Positions 18,494 through 27,394 of a stretch of 64,000 nt of DNA are shown here, piece after piece; position 1 is the stretch's first letter, and each line of letters opens with the position of its first letter. The stretch spans positions 1-64,000 of the forward strand of contig NZ_AFNV02000011.1 in NCBI RefSeq assembly GCF_000215955.2. The letters run 5' to 3'. The notes under the pieces were generated by a model that ran no database searches, was not told the origin of the DNA, and saw only the letters and a list, made by a program, of their open reading frames with translations. This DNA is from Salinisphaera shabanensis E1L3A (lineage in GTDB: Bacteria > Pseudomonadota > Gammaproteobacteria > Nevskiales > Salinisphaeraceae). A program made the translations under genes and the position numbers.

Positions 18494-19555
18494 TTATTCG
18501 GTTTCGCCGCTTTGGGGTGTGTTCAGTGCATCGAACAGGGCCTGCTTGAAAAGCTCGGGCGATTCGATCGGCGGCAGATGGCCGATACCTTCGAACGTGA
18601 CCAGTTCGGCGTTGGGCATGCGTTCCACGGCCTCGCGACCCAGCGTGGGGTAGTCGCCCAGTTCGGCGGCGAGCTCGTCGGAGACCAGATCGCTGCCGAG
18701 CGCGGTGCGATCACGGGTGCCGATCATGAGCGTGGTAGGCACGTCGATTTGTTCGAATTCGTAGAACACGGGCTGGGTGTAGACCATGTCGTAAGTCGCG
18801 GCCTGGGCCCAGGCGACCTGGGACTTGTCCTCGGCGCTGCCCGTGTACATGCCGGCGAGCATCTTTGCCCATTCGGCGTAGTCGTCGTTCCATTCGCCGT
18901 CGTAATAGCTTTTGATCTGATAGGACTTGATGGCGGCGTAGTCCTTTTTCATCTCGCGGGCATACCAGGCGTTCATGCCGCGATAGGGCACACCCTTGGC
19001 TTTCCAGTCTTCCAGGCCAATCGGGTCGACCAGAATCAGCTGCTCGATGGTGTCGGGAAACATCAGCGCATAGCGCATGGCGAGCATGCCGCCCATCGAG
19101 TGGCCGATGATGGTGGCGTTGTCGATATCCAGCGATGCCAGCAGCGCCTGCGTGTTGGCAGCCAGATGATGGAAGGTGTAGCTGTAGGCGGCCGGCTTGT
19201 CGGACTTACAGAAGCCGATCTGATCGGGCACGATGACACGGTAGCCGTTATCGGCCAGAGCCTGAGCGGTGTCCTGCCAGTACGCGCCGCAGAAGTTCTT
19301 GCCGTGCAACAACACCGCAACCGGGGCGTCGGTGATGTCGTCGGTGGGGGCGATATCCATATAGGCCATGGAAACCGTGCCCTGGGGTTCGTCGATCTCG
19401 AATTGCGCAACCGACCATGGGTAGTCGTAGTTCTCCAGATTGGGGCCGAGATCGGCCGCTTCGGTGGTGTCGCTGTTTGCGGCTTGTGCCGTGAACGCGA
19501 ACCCGGCGCAGCACGCCGTGATCATCAGGGCATATGAAATAGCGCGTTGATTCAT
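18494..19555 (-). CDS. Secreted alpha/beta hydrolase
   Basis: Protein of 353 aa. An N-terminal signal peptide (residues 1-25, ending FTAQAA) precedes an alpha/beta-hydrolase fold with oxyanion segment LLHGKNFCGAYW, nucleophile elbow GHSMGG and a late catalytic His in EGIGHLPPIE. Likely a periplasmic esterase or related hydrolase. ATG 19555 gives a proper signal peptide; an upstream start adds 14 residues that do not look like one. It may be co-transcribed with the amidase 37 bp downstream. Confidence 0.83.
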   Translation of the reverse strand: MNQRAISYALMITACCAGFAFTAQAANSDTTEAADLGPNLENYDYPWSVAQFEIDEPQGTVSMAYMDIAPTDDITDAPVAVLLHGKNFCGAYWQDTAQALADNGYRVIVPDQIGFCKSDKPAAYSYTFHHLAANTQALLASLDIDNATIIGHSMGGMLAMRYALMFPDTIEQLILVDPIGLEDWKAKGVPYRGMNAWYAREMKKDYAAIKSYQIKSYYDGEWNDDYAEWAKMLAGMYTGSAEDKSQVAWAQAATYDMVYTQPVFYEFEQIDVPTTLMIGTRDRTALGSDLVSDELAAELGDYPTLGREAVERMPNAELVTFEGIGHLPPIESPELFKQALFDALNTPQSGETE

Positions 19556-19733
19556 GGCTGTCGACGATGGAAAACGGATGGCGGCCAGCATACCCACAGT
19601 TACGGACCGACCACCAGCGTGCCGGAACCTTATGCGTCCGAGCGGGTTCTATATGAGTAGCTGATTCGTAATACGCAATTTTTCATTGCGTGGGCATGTC
19701 TGCTGACGTGCCAACCAGTCGACAGGGGGAAGG

Positions 19734-20921
19734 GTGAGCGATTGCACACCGGCGCCAAGCCGCGCCAAGCAGATTCAGCCGATGCGGTGGCTGCTGGGCG
19801 CTTTGTTGAGCCTGACGGCGAGCGTGCTTGCGGCGGCCGAGCCCGCGGTGGTGGATACGGTTCGCGTGGAAGAGCGCCGCTGGCAGCAGACGGTACCGCT
19901 CTACGGCACGCTGACCTCGCCCCGCGACGCCGATGTGATGCCACGCATTGCCGGGCTGGTGGAAACCGTTGCAGTCGATGCCGGCGATCGGGTGTCGGCG
20001 GGCGATACGCTCATCGAGCTCGACCGCGCGCTCTCCCGGCTCGATCTGGACACGCTCCAGGCCTCGGCCGACGAGGCCCAGGCCGAACTCGAAGAAGCGC
20101 GCCGCTTGCTGCGCGAGGCCGACCGTTTGGCCGGGCGCGGTGCGGTGTCGCAGAGCGAACTCGAAGCTCGGCGTTCGCAGGTGGCAGTGCGCGCGGCCGC
20201 ACTCCAACGCCTGCGTGCCGAAGTGGCAGCGCAACGTGAACGCCTGGCGCGTCATACGTTGATCGCGCCGTTCGACGGCGTGGTGCGGGCTCGCCTGGTC
20301 GATCCCGGTGAATACGTGGCCCAGACCACGCCCGCGATTTCGCTGGTGGCGACCGATACGCTGCGCCTGGATGTGTCTGCACCGCAACAGTATTTCGGGC
20401 TGATCGAGCCTGGCATGCGCGTGCAGATCGAGCCGGAAGCGCCGGTTGGCGAACCTGTCGTCGGCACGGTGGATGTGATCGTGGGCGCAAGCGATGCTGC
20501 GGCGCGCAGCTTTCTCGTGCGCGTGTTCGTGGATAACAGCGACGGCGCGCTCACGCCCGGTATGTCGGCCAAGGCACTGCTCGAACTCGAAACACCCGAG
20601 GGCGTGTTGATTGCACCACGCGACGCGCTGGTACGCGTGCCCGGCGGTGGCACGCGCATGTGGCTGGTGAACGAAGATGACGATGGCACGCCGCGCGCAA
20701 TCAAGCGCCAGGTTTCGCTCGGGCGCAGTGCGAACAACGATGTCGAAGTGCTCGACGGCCTGGAACCCGGCGATCGCGTGGTAGTGCGCGGTAACGAAAG
20801 CCTGGATGCCGGGCAGGCGGTCCGCGTGCGCGAAGCCAGACAATTGCCGCCAGCCGATACGGTAAGTCCCCCGCCGAACAACGAATCGCGAAGCTTGCGA
20901 CTCTCGCAGCCCGGGGCCTGA
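19734..20921 (+). CDS. RND efflux periplasmic adaptor subunit
   Basis: Membrane-fusion protein of 395 aa linking an RND pump to an outer-membrane channel. It shows a signal sequence (hydrophobic stretch after RAKQIQPMRW), a lipoyl half-motif, an alpha-hairpin coiled coil at about residues 100-170 rich in Glu, Ala and Arg, then the second lipoyl half (IAPFDGVVRARLVDPGEYV) and beta-barrel. GTG 19734 has a purine-rich ribosome site close by; ATG 19782 is an alternative. The RND permease begins 3 bp after the stop. No outer-membrane factor gene is adjacent. Confidence 0.87.
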   Translation: MSDCTPAPSRAKQIQPMRWLLGALLSLTASVLAAAEPAVVDTVRVEERRWQQTVPLYGTLTSPRDADVMPRIAGLVETVAVDAGDRVSAGDTLIELDRALSRLDLDTLQASADEAQAELEEARRLLREADRLAGRGAVSQSELEARRSQVAVRAAALQRLRAEVAAQRERLARHTLIAPFDGVVRARLVDPGEYVAQTTPAISLVATDTLRLDVSAPQQYFGLIEPGMRVQIEPEAPVGEPVVGTVDVIVGASDAAARSFLVRVFVDNSDGALTPGMSAKALLELETPEGVLIAPRDALVRVPGGGTRMWLVNEDDDGTPRAIKRQVSLGRSANNDVEVLDGLEPGDRVVVRGNESLDAGQAVRVREARQLPPADTVSPPPNNESRSLRLSQPGA

Positions 20922-20924
20922 TCG

Positions 20925-21284
20925 ATGTTCGAAGCGCTGATCAAGCGCGGCACGCTGATGACCATCGTCGTGCTGCTGATCTGTCTGTTTGGCGTGCTCG
21001 CGGCGATGCGTATTCCGGTACAGATGATTCCCGATCTGGCGGTACGCACGATCACCGTGACCACGAGCTGGCCGGGCGCCACCCCGCAGGACGTGGAAAA
21101 CGAGATCCTCATCGAGCAGGAAGAATATCTCGCCAACATCATCGGCTTGCAGCGCATGAGCGCCGAAGCCAAGACCGGCGAGGCCGAGATCGAGCTGGAG
21201 TTTCCCTTCTCCACCGATGTCAACGAAGCGCTGATTCGCGTGACCAACGCGCTCATGCAGGTCCCCAGCTACCCGAGGACGTGA
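20925..21284 (+). CDS. RND efflux permease, N-terminal fragment of a frameshifted gene
   Basis: These 119 codons encode the first transmembrane helix and the start of the first periplasmic porter domain (PVQMIPDLAVRTITVTTSWPGA is a standard RND opening). The frame ends at TGA 21282-21284 right after VPSYP. One extra base at the CCGAGG near 21274 would join it to the next frame as YPEDVNEPEV, the sequence expected there. It is therefore the 5' part of one gene and not an independent protein. Confidence 0.85.
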   Translation: MFEALIKRGTLMTIVVLLICLFGVLAAMRIPVQMIPDLAVRTITVTTSWPGATPQDVENEILIEQEEYLANIIGLQRMSAEAKTGEAEIELEFPFSTDVNEALIRVTNALMQVPSYPRT

Positions 21285-24064
21285 ACGAGCCCGAGGTAGT
21301 CGCCGCCTCTTTTTCCCAGAACTCGTTCATGTATCTGAGCGTGGCGGCCGAGGCCGGCAATCCGGCCGGGCTGGACATGGCATTCATGCGCGATTTCGTC
21401 GACGACGAAGTGCGCCGGCGCATGGAGCGTGTCAAAGGCGTAGCGGATGTGCAGGTCGGTGGCGGTGCCGAGCGCCAGGTGCAGATCCATATCGACCCGT
21501 CGAAGCTGGCGGCCCGCAATATCTCGATGACCGGTGTGCGTGACGCGATCCGCGCGCGCAATCAGGATATTTCCGGCGGCGATATGGACGCCGGCAAGCG
21601 CCGTTATCTGGTACGTACCGTCGGCCGCTTCGACAACGTCTCGGGCCTGGCCAATGTCGTGCTCTCGCGTCGCGGCGATTCGGTGACCACGCTCGGCGAT
21701 GTGGCCGATATTCAGCTCGACCATGCCGAGGTCCGTGAGCTGGGGTTCTTTAACGACCAGCCCGTGGTCAACCTGCAGGTGCGGCGCCAGCCCGGCTCCA
21801 ACGTGATCGATATCAAGCGCGACATGCTGGCGCTGCTGCCCGAGCTCAATGCGACCGTGCTCGAGCCGGCCGGCATGCGCATGCGCCTGACCTCCGACGA
21901 TGTGCGCTATGTCAGCGCATCCATCGCCAGTGTCTATCGCAATCTGGCGATAGGCGGCGTGCTGGCGGCGATCGTGATGTTTTTATTCCTGCGCTCGGTC
22001 TACGCCACGTTGATCGCGATCGTGGGCATTCCCATTTGTGCGATCGCGGCGTTCATCGGCCTGGCTGCGTTCGGGCGCACCATCAACGTGATCTCGCTGG
22101 CCGGTATTGCCTTTGCCATTGGCATGACGCTGGACAACAGCATCGTCGTGCTCGAAAACATTGCCCGCAAGCGCAGCGGGGGCGCGAGCCGCTGGCAGGC
22201 CGCGGTCGACGGTGTGCGCGAGGTGTGGCCGGCGGTACTGGCCTCTACGTTGACCACGGTGATGGTATTCGCGCCGGTATTGTTCATCACCCAGAAGGCC
22301 GGCCAGCTGTTTTCGGATATTTCCATCGCCATCTCGGCGGCGATTCTGGTCTCGATGCTGGTGGCGATCATGGTTGTGCCCACCGCGGCCGCGCGTATTC
22401 TGCCGCGCGATTCCGGCGCGGCGGAGACGGCGAACGGGCCGGTATCGCGTGGCGTGCTTGCCCTGTGCGCATGGATCATCGCGGTGCGCTCGCGGCGGTA
22501 TCTGACCATGGTGTCGATTGCCGGGGCGCTGGGCGTGGGCGTGTTTGCGCTCACGCCGCCGGCGGAATATCTGCCCGACGGCGAAGAAGCGAAAACGTTT
22601 TCCTCCATGCTGCCGCCGGCCGGCTACAACCTCACCGAGCTTGGCGACATCGCCGACGAACTACGCGAGCGTTTCATGCGCTACGTGCCGGACGACAATG
22701 GGGATATCGAAGCCGACGACGGCGCGATGCCGGCAATCGCCTATCTGAACATGAGTGTGACCACCAACGAGCTGCGCGTGATCGCCGAGCCGGTCAACGA
22801 TCATGAAATCGGTGCGCTCATGGCCGCATTCAACGACAGCTTCGAAGCCTATCCGGGCATGCGCGCGTTCTCGACCAAGGGTTCGATCATCTCCTCCAAC
22901 GATGGCGGCACGCGCGCGATCAATATCGATATCTCGGGCGCGGATCTGGCCACGATTTACGCCGCGGCCGAGGCGATCTATGCACGGGCCAATACGGTTT
23001 TCGACAATCCGCAGGTGCTCGCCGAGCCGTCCACGCTCACGCTCGGCCAGCCGCTGCTGCGTATCGAGCCGGATCATGCCCGGATTGCCGAACTCGGGCT
23101 CGATGCCAGCGATATGGGCTATGCAATTGCTGCGCTCACCGACGGCGCATACGTCGACGAATATTTCTTCTCCGATGACAAGGTCGATATCTATCTCTAC
23201 GATGCGGCCGGCAAGCCGGATACGGTGGATGCCATATCACGACTGCCGATCGCGACCTCCGAAGGCGTGCTGCCCGTCATCGCGCTGGCCGATGTGGTGC
23301 CCACGGTCGATACCGACGTCATCCGGCGGTTGGACAGCCGGCGCACGGTTACCATTCGCGTTATCCCGCCGGCCGCCATTCCGCTGGAAGCCGGCGTGGA
23401 CCGCGTCAATCGCGACGTGATCGATCATCTGCGCGAGCAGGGCGCGATCGATGCCTCGCTGGCGCTTGATATTTCCGGGGCAAGCGATGAACTGGAAGTC
23501 ACCCGCGATGCGCTGCTGAGCAACTATGTGGTGGCCGTGGGTGTGTGCTACCTGCTGCTGGTGGCGATCTTCTCCCACTGGGGCTATCCGCTGCTCATTC
23601 TCACCACGGTGCCGCTGGGCATTGCCGGCGGCGTGGTGGGTCTGGCGATGCTCAACGGTGTCGGTGCGCTGTTGCCGCTGATCGGGCTCACCGCGCTGTC
23701 GCAGCCGTTCGATCTGATCACCATGCTCGGCTTTCTCATTCTCGTCGGCACCGTAGTGAACAACCCGATCCTGATCGTGGAACGCGCACGCGCCAACGTG
23801 GCGGCCGGCATGGTCGCGATCGAAGCGGTCCAGGATGCCGTGGCTGTACGGCTACGCCCGATTCTGATGACCACGATCACCACCACCTTCGGGCTCGCCC
23901 CGCTCGTCTTTCTGCCGGGCGCGGGCACCGAGCTCTATCGCGGGCTGGGCGCGATCGTGATGTTCGGCCTGTTGTTCACGATGGCGACCACCGTAACCTT
24001 TCTGCCGGCGATGCTGACCGGTGTGTTGCAGTTCAGTGAACGGCGACGTGAGGCACGTTCGTGA
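21281..24064 (+). CDS. RND efflux permease, main fragment of a frameshifted gene
   Basis: 927 codons covering the remainder of a HAE1-like RND proton antiporter: porter domains, helices 2-6, the second periplasmic half and helices 7-12. Joined to the preceding fragment the protein would be about 1047 aa, the family length. In helix 4 the proton-relay position reads GMTLDNSIVVLEN, Asp-Asn rather than the Asp-Asp of AcrB. GTG 21281 overlaps the previous stop as GTGA, so reinitiation could in principle yield a two-chain pump, but loss of helix 1 in this chain makes a simple lesion more likely. Confidence 0.85.
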   Translation: MNEPEVVAASFSQNSFMYLSVAAEAGNPAGLDMAFMRDFVDDEVRRRMERVKGVADVQVGGGAERQVQIHIDPSKLAARNISMTGVRDAIRARNQDISGGDMDAGKRRYLVRTVGRFDNVSGLANVVLSRRGDSVTTLGDVADIQLDHAEVRELGFFNDQPVVNLQVRRQPGSNVIDIKRDMLALLPELNATVLEPAGMRMRLTSDDVRYVSASIASVYRNLAIGGVLAAIVMFLFLRSVYATLIAIVGIPICAIAAFIGLAAFGRTINVISLAGIAFAIGMTLDNSIVVLENIARKRSGGASRWQAAVDGVREVWPAVLASTLTTVMVFAPVLFITQKAGQLFSDISIAISAAILVSMLVAIMVVPTAAARILPRDSGAAETANGPVSRGVLALCAWIIAVRSRRYLTMVSIAGALGVGVFALTPPAEYLPDGEEAKTFSSMLPPAGYNLTELGDIADELRERFMRYVPDDNGDIEADDGAMPAIAYLNMSVTTNELRVIAEPVNDHEIGALMAAFNDSFEAYPGMRAFSTKGSIISSNDGGTRAINIDISGADLATIYAAAEAIYARANTVFDNPQVLAEPSTLTLGQPLLRIEPDHARIAELGLDASDMGYAIAALTDGAYVDEYFFSDDKVDIYLYDAAGKPDTVDAISRLPIATSEGVLPVIALADVVPTVDTDVIRRLDSRRTVTIRVIPPAAIPLEAGVDRVNRDVIDHLREQGAIDASLALDISGASDELEVTRDALLSNYVVAVGVCYLLLVAIFSHWGYPLLILTTVPLGIAGGVVGLAMLNGVGALLPLIGLTALSQPFDLITMLGFLILVGTVVNNPILIVERARANVAAGMVAIEAVQDAVAVRLRPILMTTITTTFGLAPLVFLPGAGTELYRGLGAIVMFGLLFTMATTVTFLPAMLTGVLQFSERRREARS

Positions 24065-24109
24065 TTTTTATTCGGTCTCGACTGAGCTGATGCATTTTGG
24101 CCTGGGGTT

Positions 24110-24156
24110 TCGCACAGCCGCGCTAAATAAAAGGTTCGAAAGACGCGTGAGCACCG
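24110..24156. repeat. Dispersed 47-bp intergenic repeat, copy A
   Basis: 37 of 47 bases match 60324-60370 with no gap. The best part is AAAAGGT-CGA-AGAC-CGTGAG. It lies in the gap between the convergent RND and DUF4340 genes, which also holds a GC hairpin (CCCGCCC / GGGCGGG at about 24184-24202, no T run). Confidence 0.5.
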
Positions 24157-24292
24157 ACCGCCTCGTGGCCTAATTGCCCGTTTCCCGCCCGAGTGGGCGG
24201 GTGAGCTTGTTCCGGCGGTTTTACAAAGCTAGGCCGAAAGCGTCGTCATCCAGGGCCTGCGGGCACATAATCGAGCCGCGAAAGACGTCTGC

Positions 24293-24306
24293 CTCCAATA
24301 TTGGAG
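24293..24306. repeat. Perfect 14-bp palindrome
   Basis: CTCCAATATTGGAG, 17 bp beyond the stop of the DUF4340 gene. There is no spacer, so it is more like a protein-binding site than a hairpin. No function can be assigned. Confidence 0.35.
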
Positions 24307-24322
24307 AGCCGGCTCGTGCTCT

Positions 24323-25273
24323 TTAGTCAGGACGCGAGGCGTCACCCTTCTCCCCCGCCGGGTTCAACGGAATGGCCGACGGTTGCAGACTACGCACGCG
24401 CCCGGCTCCGAGCGTATCTGGATGCTGCATATCGAGCAGCGGCGCAGCCAGATGCGGCGCGAAGTGATAGTCGATACCGCGCTCGGCGTCACGCAGAATC
24501 AGTTCCGGTTCGCGCTCGATCACGTCCAGTCGCCGCTCGTGATCATCGCCATAGCGCAGCGTCACGCGTGCGATACGTTCGCGCGAGGCATCAACCGGTT
24601 CGAGCGAGAGCACCCGGCTATGGCGCCAGGCATCGATCGTGGCCTGGGCATAATCGGCACCGCGATCGGCGCTGCTCGGTTTGACCTGCCAGCCGCCGGT
24701 TTCACCGCGAGTGAGGGTCAGGCGCGGCAGCGTGAGCTGGGCGAGATCGGCGTTATCGGTAATGAGCGTGGGCGAAACCCAGTTGCGCCAGGTGGTGGGT
24801 AGTCGAGCCAGCTGTTCGGCTTGAACCAGGAGCATCGCATGCGGCGTGGCGACGTAGCGGCTGGCGGGTGTGGGCCCTTCGTTGCCGACGAGAATCGGCG
24901 CTTGGCCGTTGAAGCGCACCACGAGCGCGGGGTCGTCGAGCCCCGTGGTTTCGTCATCGATCGCGCCGCGTTCATAGCGCTGTGTGGGCGTGGCCTCGGC
25001 CAGGGCAAGTAGTGCTTCGACCGGTACGTCATCGGCTGGGGCCGCAATAGGTTGGCGTAACTGCCAGGTTGCGGCTGGCCTCGACCGGTCGAGCTCGACC
25101 ACGGCGTTGGGCAGATGCACTTCCATCGCTGTGACCGAGCCGGGCGCCAGGGCGCTGACCGTCTGGGGCGGCGTAGGCGCCGGCTCTGGCGCGCGAACCA
25201 GCCACAGAGTGAGTCCGAGCACCACGATGCCCAGAATGAGTACCACATTGAAGATCAGCCGCTTGCGGGTCAT
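24323..25273 (-). CDS. DUF4340 protein of a Gld-type ABC system
   Basis: Protein of 316 aa with one N-terminal membrane helix (residues 5-27) and a periplasmic region with the repeated beta structure of DUF4340. The family is found with GldG-like auxiliary transport proteins but has no known activity. It begins 7 bp after the GldG-like gene and is the fourth and last gene of the operon. Confidence 0.72.
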   Translation of the reverse strand: MTRKRLIFNVVLILGIVVLGLTLWLVRAPEPAPTPPQTVSALAPGSVTAMEVHLPNAVVELDRSRPAATWQLRQPIAAPADDVPVEALLALAEATPTQRYERGAIDDETTGLDDPALVVRFNGQAPILVGNEGPTPASRYVATPHAMLLVQAEQLARLPTTWRNWVSPTLITDNADLAQLTLPRLTLTRGETGGWQVKPSSADRGADYAQATIDAWRHSRVLSLEPVDASRERIARVTLRYGDDHERRLDVIEREPELILRDAERGIDYHFAPHLAAPLLDMQHPDTLGAGRVRSLQPSAIPLNPAGEKGDASRPD

Positions 25274-25280
25274 GGCGGAC

Positions 25281-26624
25281 TTATCGACGGCGCCGGCGAC
25301 GCCAGCGCATTAGCCCGAAGCCAAGCAGCGCGATCGGCAGGATCAGCACGTACACCCACCAGAAACCACGAATTTGCGCGGGTGTGAGTTCGAGCCTCGT
25401 ATCCGGCGCTTTGGCGACATCCACCGCGATCTGGGCATCGCGAAAGCCGAGCCACTGAAATATGGCGAGCGCGAGCGGCCGGTTGCCGAGCCGTTCGAGA
25501 TGCCCGTTGGTCATGAAATCGCTGTCGGCGACCACGGCCACGCGCTGGGCGAATTCGCCGGCGTCGGTCTGTACGGCGCGGGTCAGGGCAATCCCCATAT
25601 CCAGCGGGCCGCGTGTATCGCCCTGGTCGGGCTGAAAGGTCAGGCTTTGCTGGCCGTCGAGCGGCCCGGTTTCGAGCCAGCTGCGCGTGCTCGAGCGTAG
25701 AAACGTCTGTGCCTGCCACTCGTTCGTGGCAGAGCGCTCGAGTCGGGCCAGCGCGCCGGCGTACGGAAACACGCCAATCTGTGTAAGGCTTTCGGTGATC
25801 GGTGTATCCGGATAGTTGGCAATAATGGCGATGGCGGGATGGCCAGTGCCCAGCTCGCGAAAATCCGGGTAGATCAGCGTGCCGGAAAGCCAGCGCAAGC
25901 CGAGGTCGCTCGCCAACGGTTCCAGGCCGTAGCGTGGGCCGGGGTCGTCGGCCCATAGCAGCGCGCCGCCACGGGCGACATATTCACGAATCATGCGGAT
26001 TTCGCCGGGCAGCATAGCGCGCTGGGGGCTGGCGATGACCACGAGCGCGGCGTTGTCGGGAATGGCAGCGGCCTCGGCGATATTCAGGCTGCGGGTAGTC
26101 AGCCCCTGGGCATCGAGGGCGGCCGCAAGCTCGCTGTAGCCGCCGTTGGATTCGTCGGCAGGTGAGCGTTCGCCGTGGCCGGATAGAAACACCACCCATT
26201 GATCCTTGGCCACCGAGAGCTTCTGCAACGCGTTGGTCACGCTTTTTTCGCTGAAGTCGGTCACCGTCTGGCTGCGGCCCTGGTAGCGAATCTGTACGGC
26301 GCCCTTGTCGCCGATGCCTAGCGCGCGCACCTGCTGCGGGTCGCGCGCGGGATCGACGAATTCGAGGTTCACCCGTGAACTGGCGCGCGTGTAACGCGAA
26401 AGCCGCTCGCTCACTTCTGCCCGACGCGGGCCGGGATAGATATAGGCCGTGAACGCGATCGGCCCGGCGTCGAGGGCATCGAGCACCTGTTCGCTGGCGC
26501 TCGATAGCGAATTGCGATTACCCGCGGTCCAATCGGCGCTGAAAGAAAACCGCTGACTGACCGCGCCGGCCATGAGGGCCGCGATCACGATCAGCGCAAG
26601 CGACAGCCAGTGCGTCGCGCGCAT
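25281..26624 (-). CDS. GldG-like ABC-associated protein (DUF4350-type periplasmic domain)
   Basis: Protein of 447 aa. One membrane helix at the N terminus, a large periplasmic domain (VNLEFVDPARDPQQVRALGI, VVFLSGHGERSP, LLWADDPGPRYGLEPL) and a C-terminal helix before a basic tail RWRRRRRR. The pattern is that of GldG / 'auxiliary component of ABC transporter' proteins. ATG 26624 overlaps the permease stop as TGATG, so translation is coupled. In Bacteroidetes GldAFG serves gliding; no gliding genes are here, so the role in this organism is unknown. Confidence 0.8.
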   Translation of the reverse strand: MRATHWLSLALIVIAALMAGAVSQRFSFSADWTAGNRNSLSSASEQVLDALDAGPIAFTAYIYPGPRRAEVSERLSRYTRASSRVNLEFVDPARDPQQVRALGIGDKGAVQIRYQGRSQTVTDFSEKSVTNALQKLSVAKDQWVVFLSGHGERSPADESNGGYSELAAALDAQGLTTRSLNIAEAAAIPDNAALVVIASPQRAMLPGEIRMIREYVARGGALLWADDPGPRYGLEPLASDLGLRWLSGTLIYPDFRELGTGHPAIAIIANYPDTPITESLTQIGVFPYAGALARLERSATNEWQAQTFLRSSTRSWLETGPLDGQQSLTFQPDQGDTRGPLDMGIALTRAVQTDAGEFAQRVAVVADSDFMTNGHLERLGNRPLALAIFQWLGFRDAQIAVDVAKAPDTRLELTPAQIRGFWWVYVLILPIALLGFGLMRWRRRRRR

Positions 26625-27394
26625 CAGTGACGGTCCATATCGAGGCGCACGATGGTAAGCGCCAGAAAACCCAGCGTGAAAATCACGAAATAAAGCACGT
26701 CGGCGCTCGAGAACACGCCCCGCAGCAGCGCATCGTGATGGCCGATCAACGATAGCGCATGGGCGATATCGCCAAACGGTAGCGTGGTGCCGAGCACGAC
26801 CGGCTGCCAGTCGAATGTCGACACGGCATAGCACAGCCATAACAACATCAGCACGCCGAGCGTGGCGATGGCAGCCAGCGTGGGTTCGCGTGTGAGCGAT
26901 GAAACGAACAGCCCGATGGCGCAAAACGACGCCATCACCAACCACAGGCCGATCAGTCCCGCGCTCAGTAGCCCCAGATCCAGCGGCGTGAACAGCGCCA
27001 GCGAGAGCGGCATGGCCGCTATCAACACGAACATCAGGCTCAGATAGCCCATGAGTGCTGCGAATTTGCCCAGCACGATCGCCCACAGCGGCGCCGGCGC
27101 CGCCAGCATGAGATCGAGATTGCCGCTCTTACGCTCTTCGGCGAAGGCGCGCATGGTCAGCAGTGGCACAACAAGCAGCAGTACCACGGTGGCAAAACGA
27201 AACACGCCGCCGCCGACAATGGCGGAAATGCCGTCGTACTCGCCCACGGTTTGTGGGTTCAGGCTGATATCGGTCAACGACAGGGCGAACAGAATGCCCA
27301 GCAGCAATTGGGTGACGGCCAGCAGGGTCCAGGAGAGCGGCGAGACGAACAGCCGGTTGAGTTCGTGGGCGGCGATAGCGCGAGTGGCATTCAT
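26624..27394 (-). CDS. ABC transporter permease, GldF-like
   Basis: Six-helix ABC-2 type permease of 256 aa beginning MNATRAIAAHELNRLFVSPLSW, the characteristic opening of GldF-like permeases with an elbow helix before the first membrane segment. ATG 27394 overlaps the ATPase stop by 4 nt (ATGA). It pairs with that ATPase and the GldG-like protein. Transported substrate unknown. Confidence 0.83.
   Translation of the reverse strand: MNATRAIAAHELNRLFVSPLSWTLLAVTQLLLGILFALSLTDISLNPQTVGEYDGISAIVGGGVFRFATVVLLLVVPLLTMRAFAEERKSGNLDLMLAAPAPLWAIVLGKFAALMGYLSLMFVLIAAMPLSLALFTPLDLGLLSAGLIGLWLVMASFCAIGLFVSSLTREPTLAAIATLGVLMLLWLCYAVSTFDWQPVVLGTTLPFGDIAHALSLIGHHDALLRGVFSSADVLYFVIFTLGFLALTIVRLDMDRH

Noticed and set aside
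18395-19537. 380-codon frame antisense to the secreted hydrolase
   Set aside because: Mirror frame with no motif or start context.
19683-20843. 386-codon frame antisense to the RND adaptor
   Set aside because: His/Arg-rich mirror of the adaptor coding frame.
24184-24202. CCCGCCC / GGGCGGG hairpin as terminator of the RND gene
   Set aside because: No T run on either side, and 120 bp from the stop; left as a simple hairpin.
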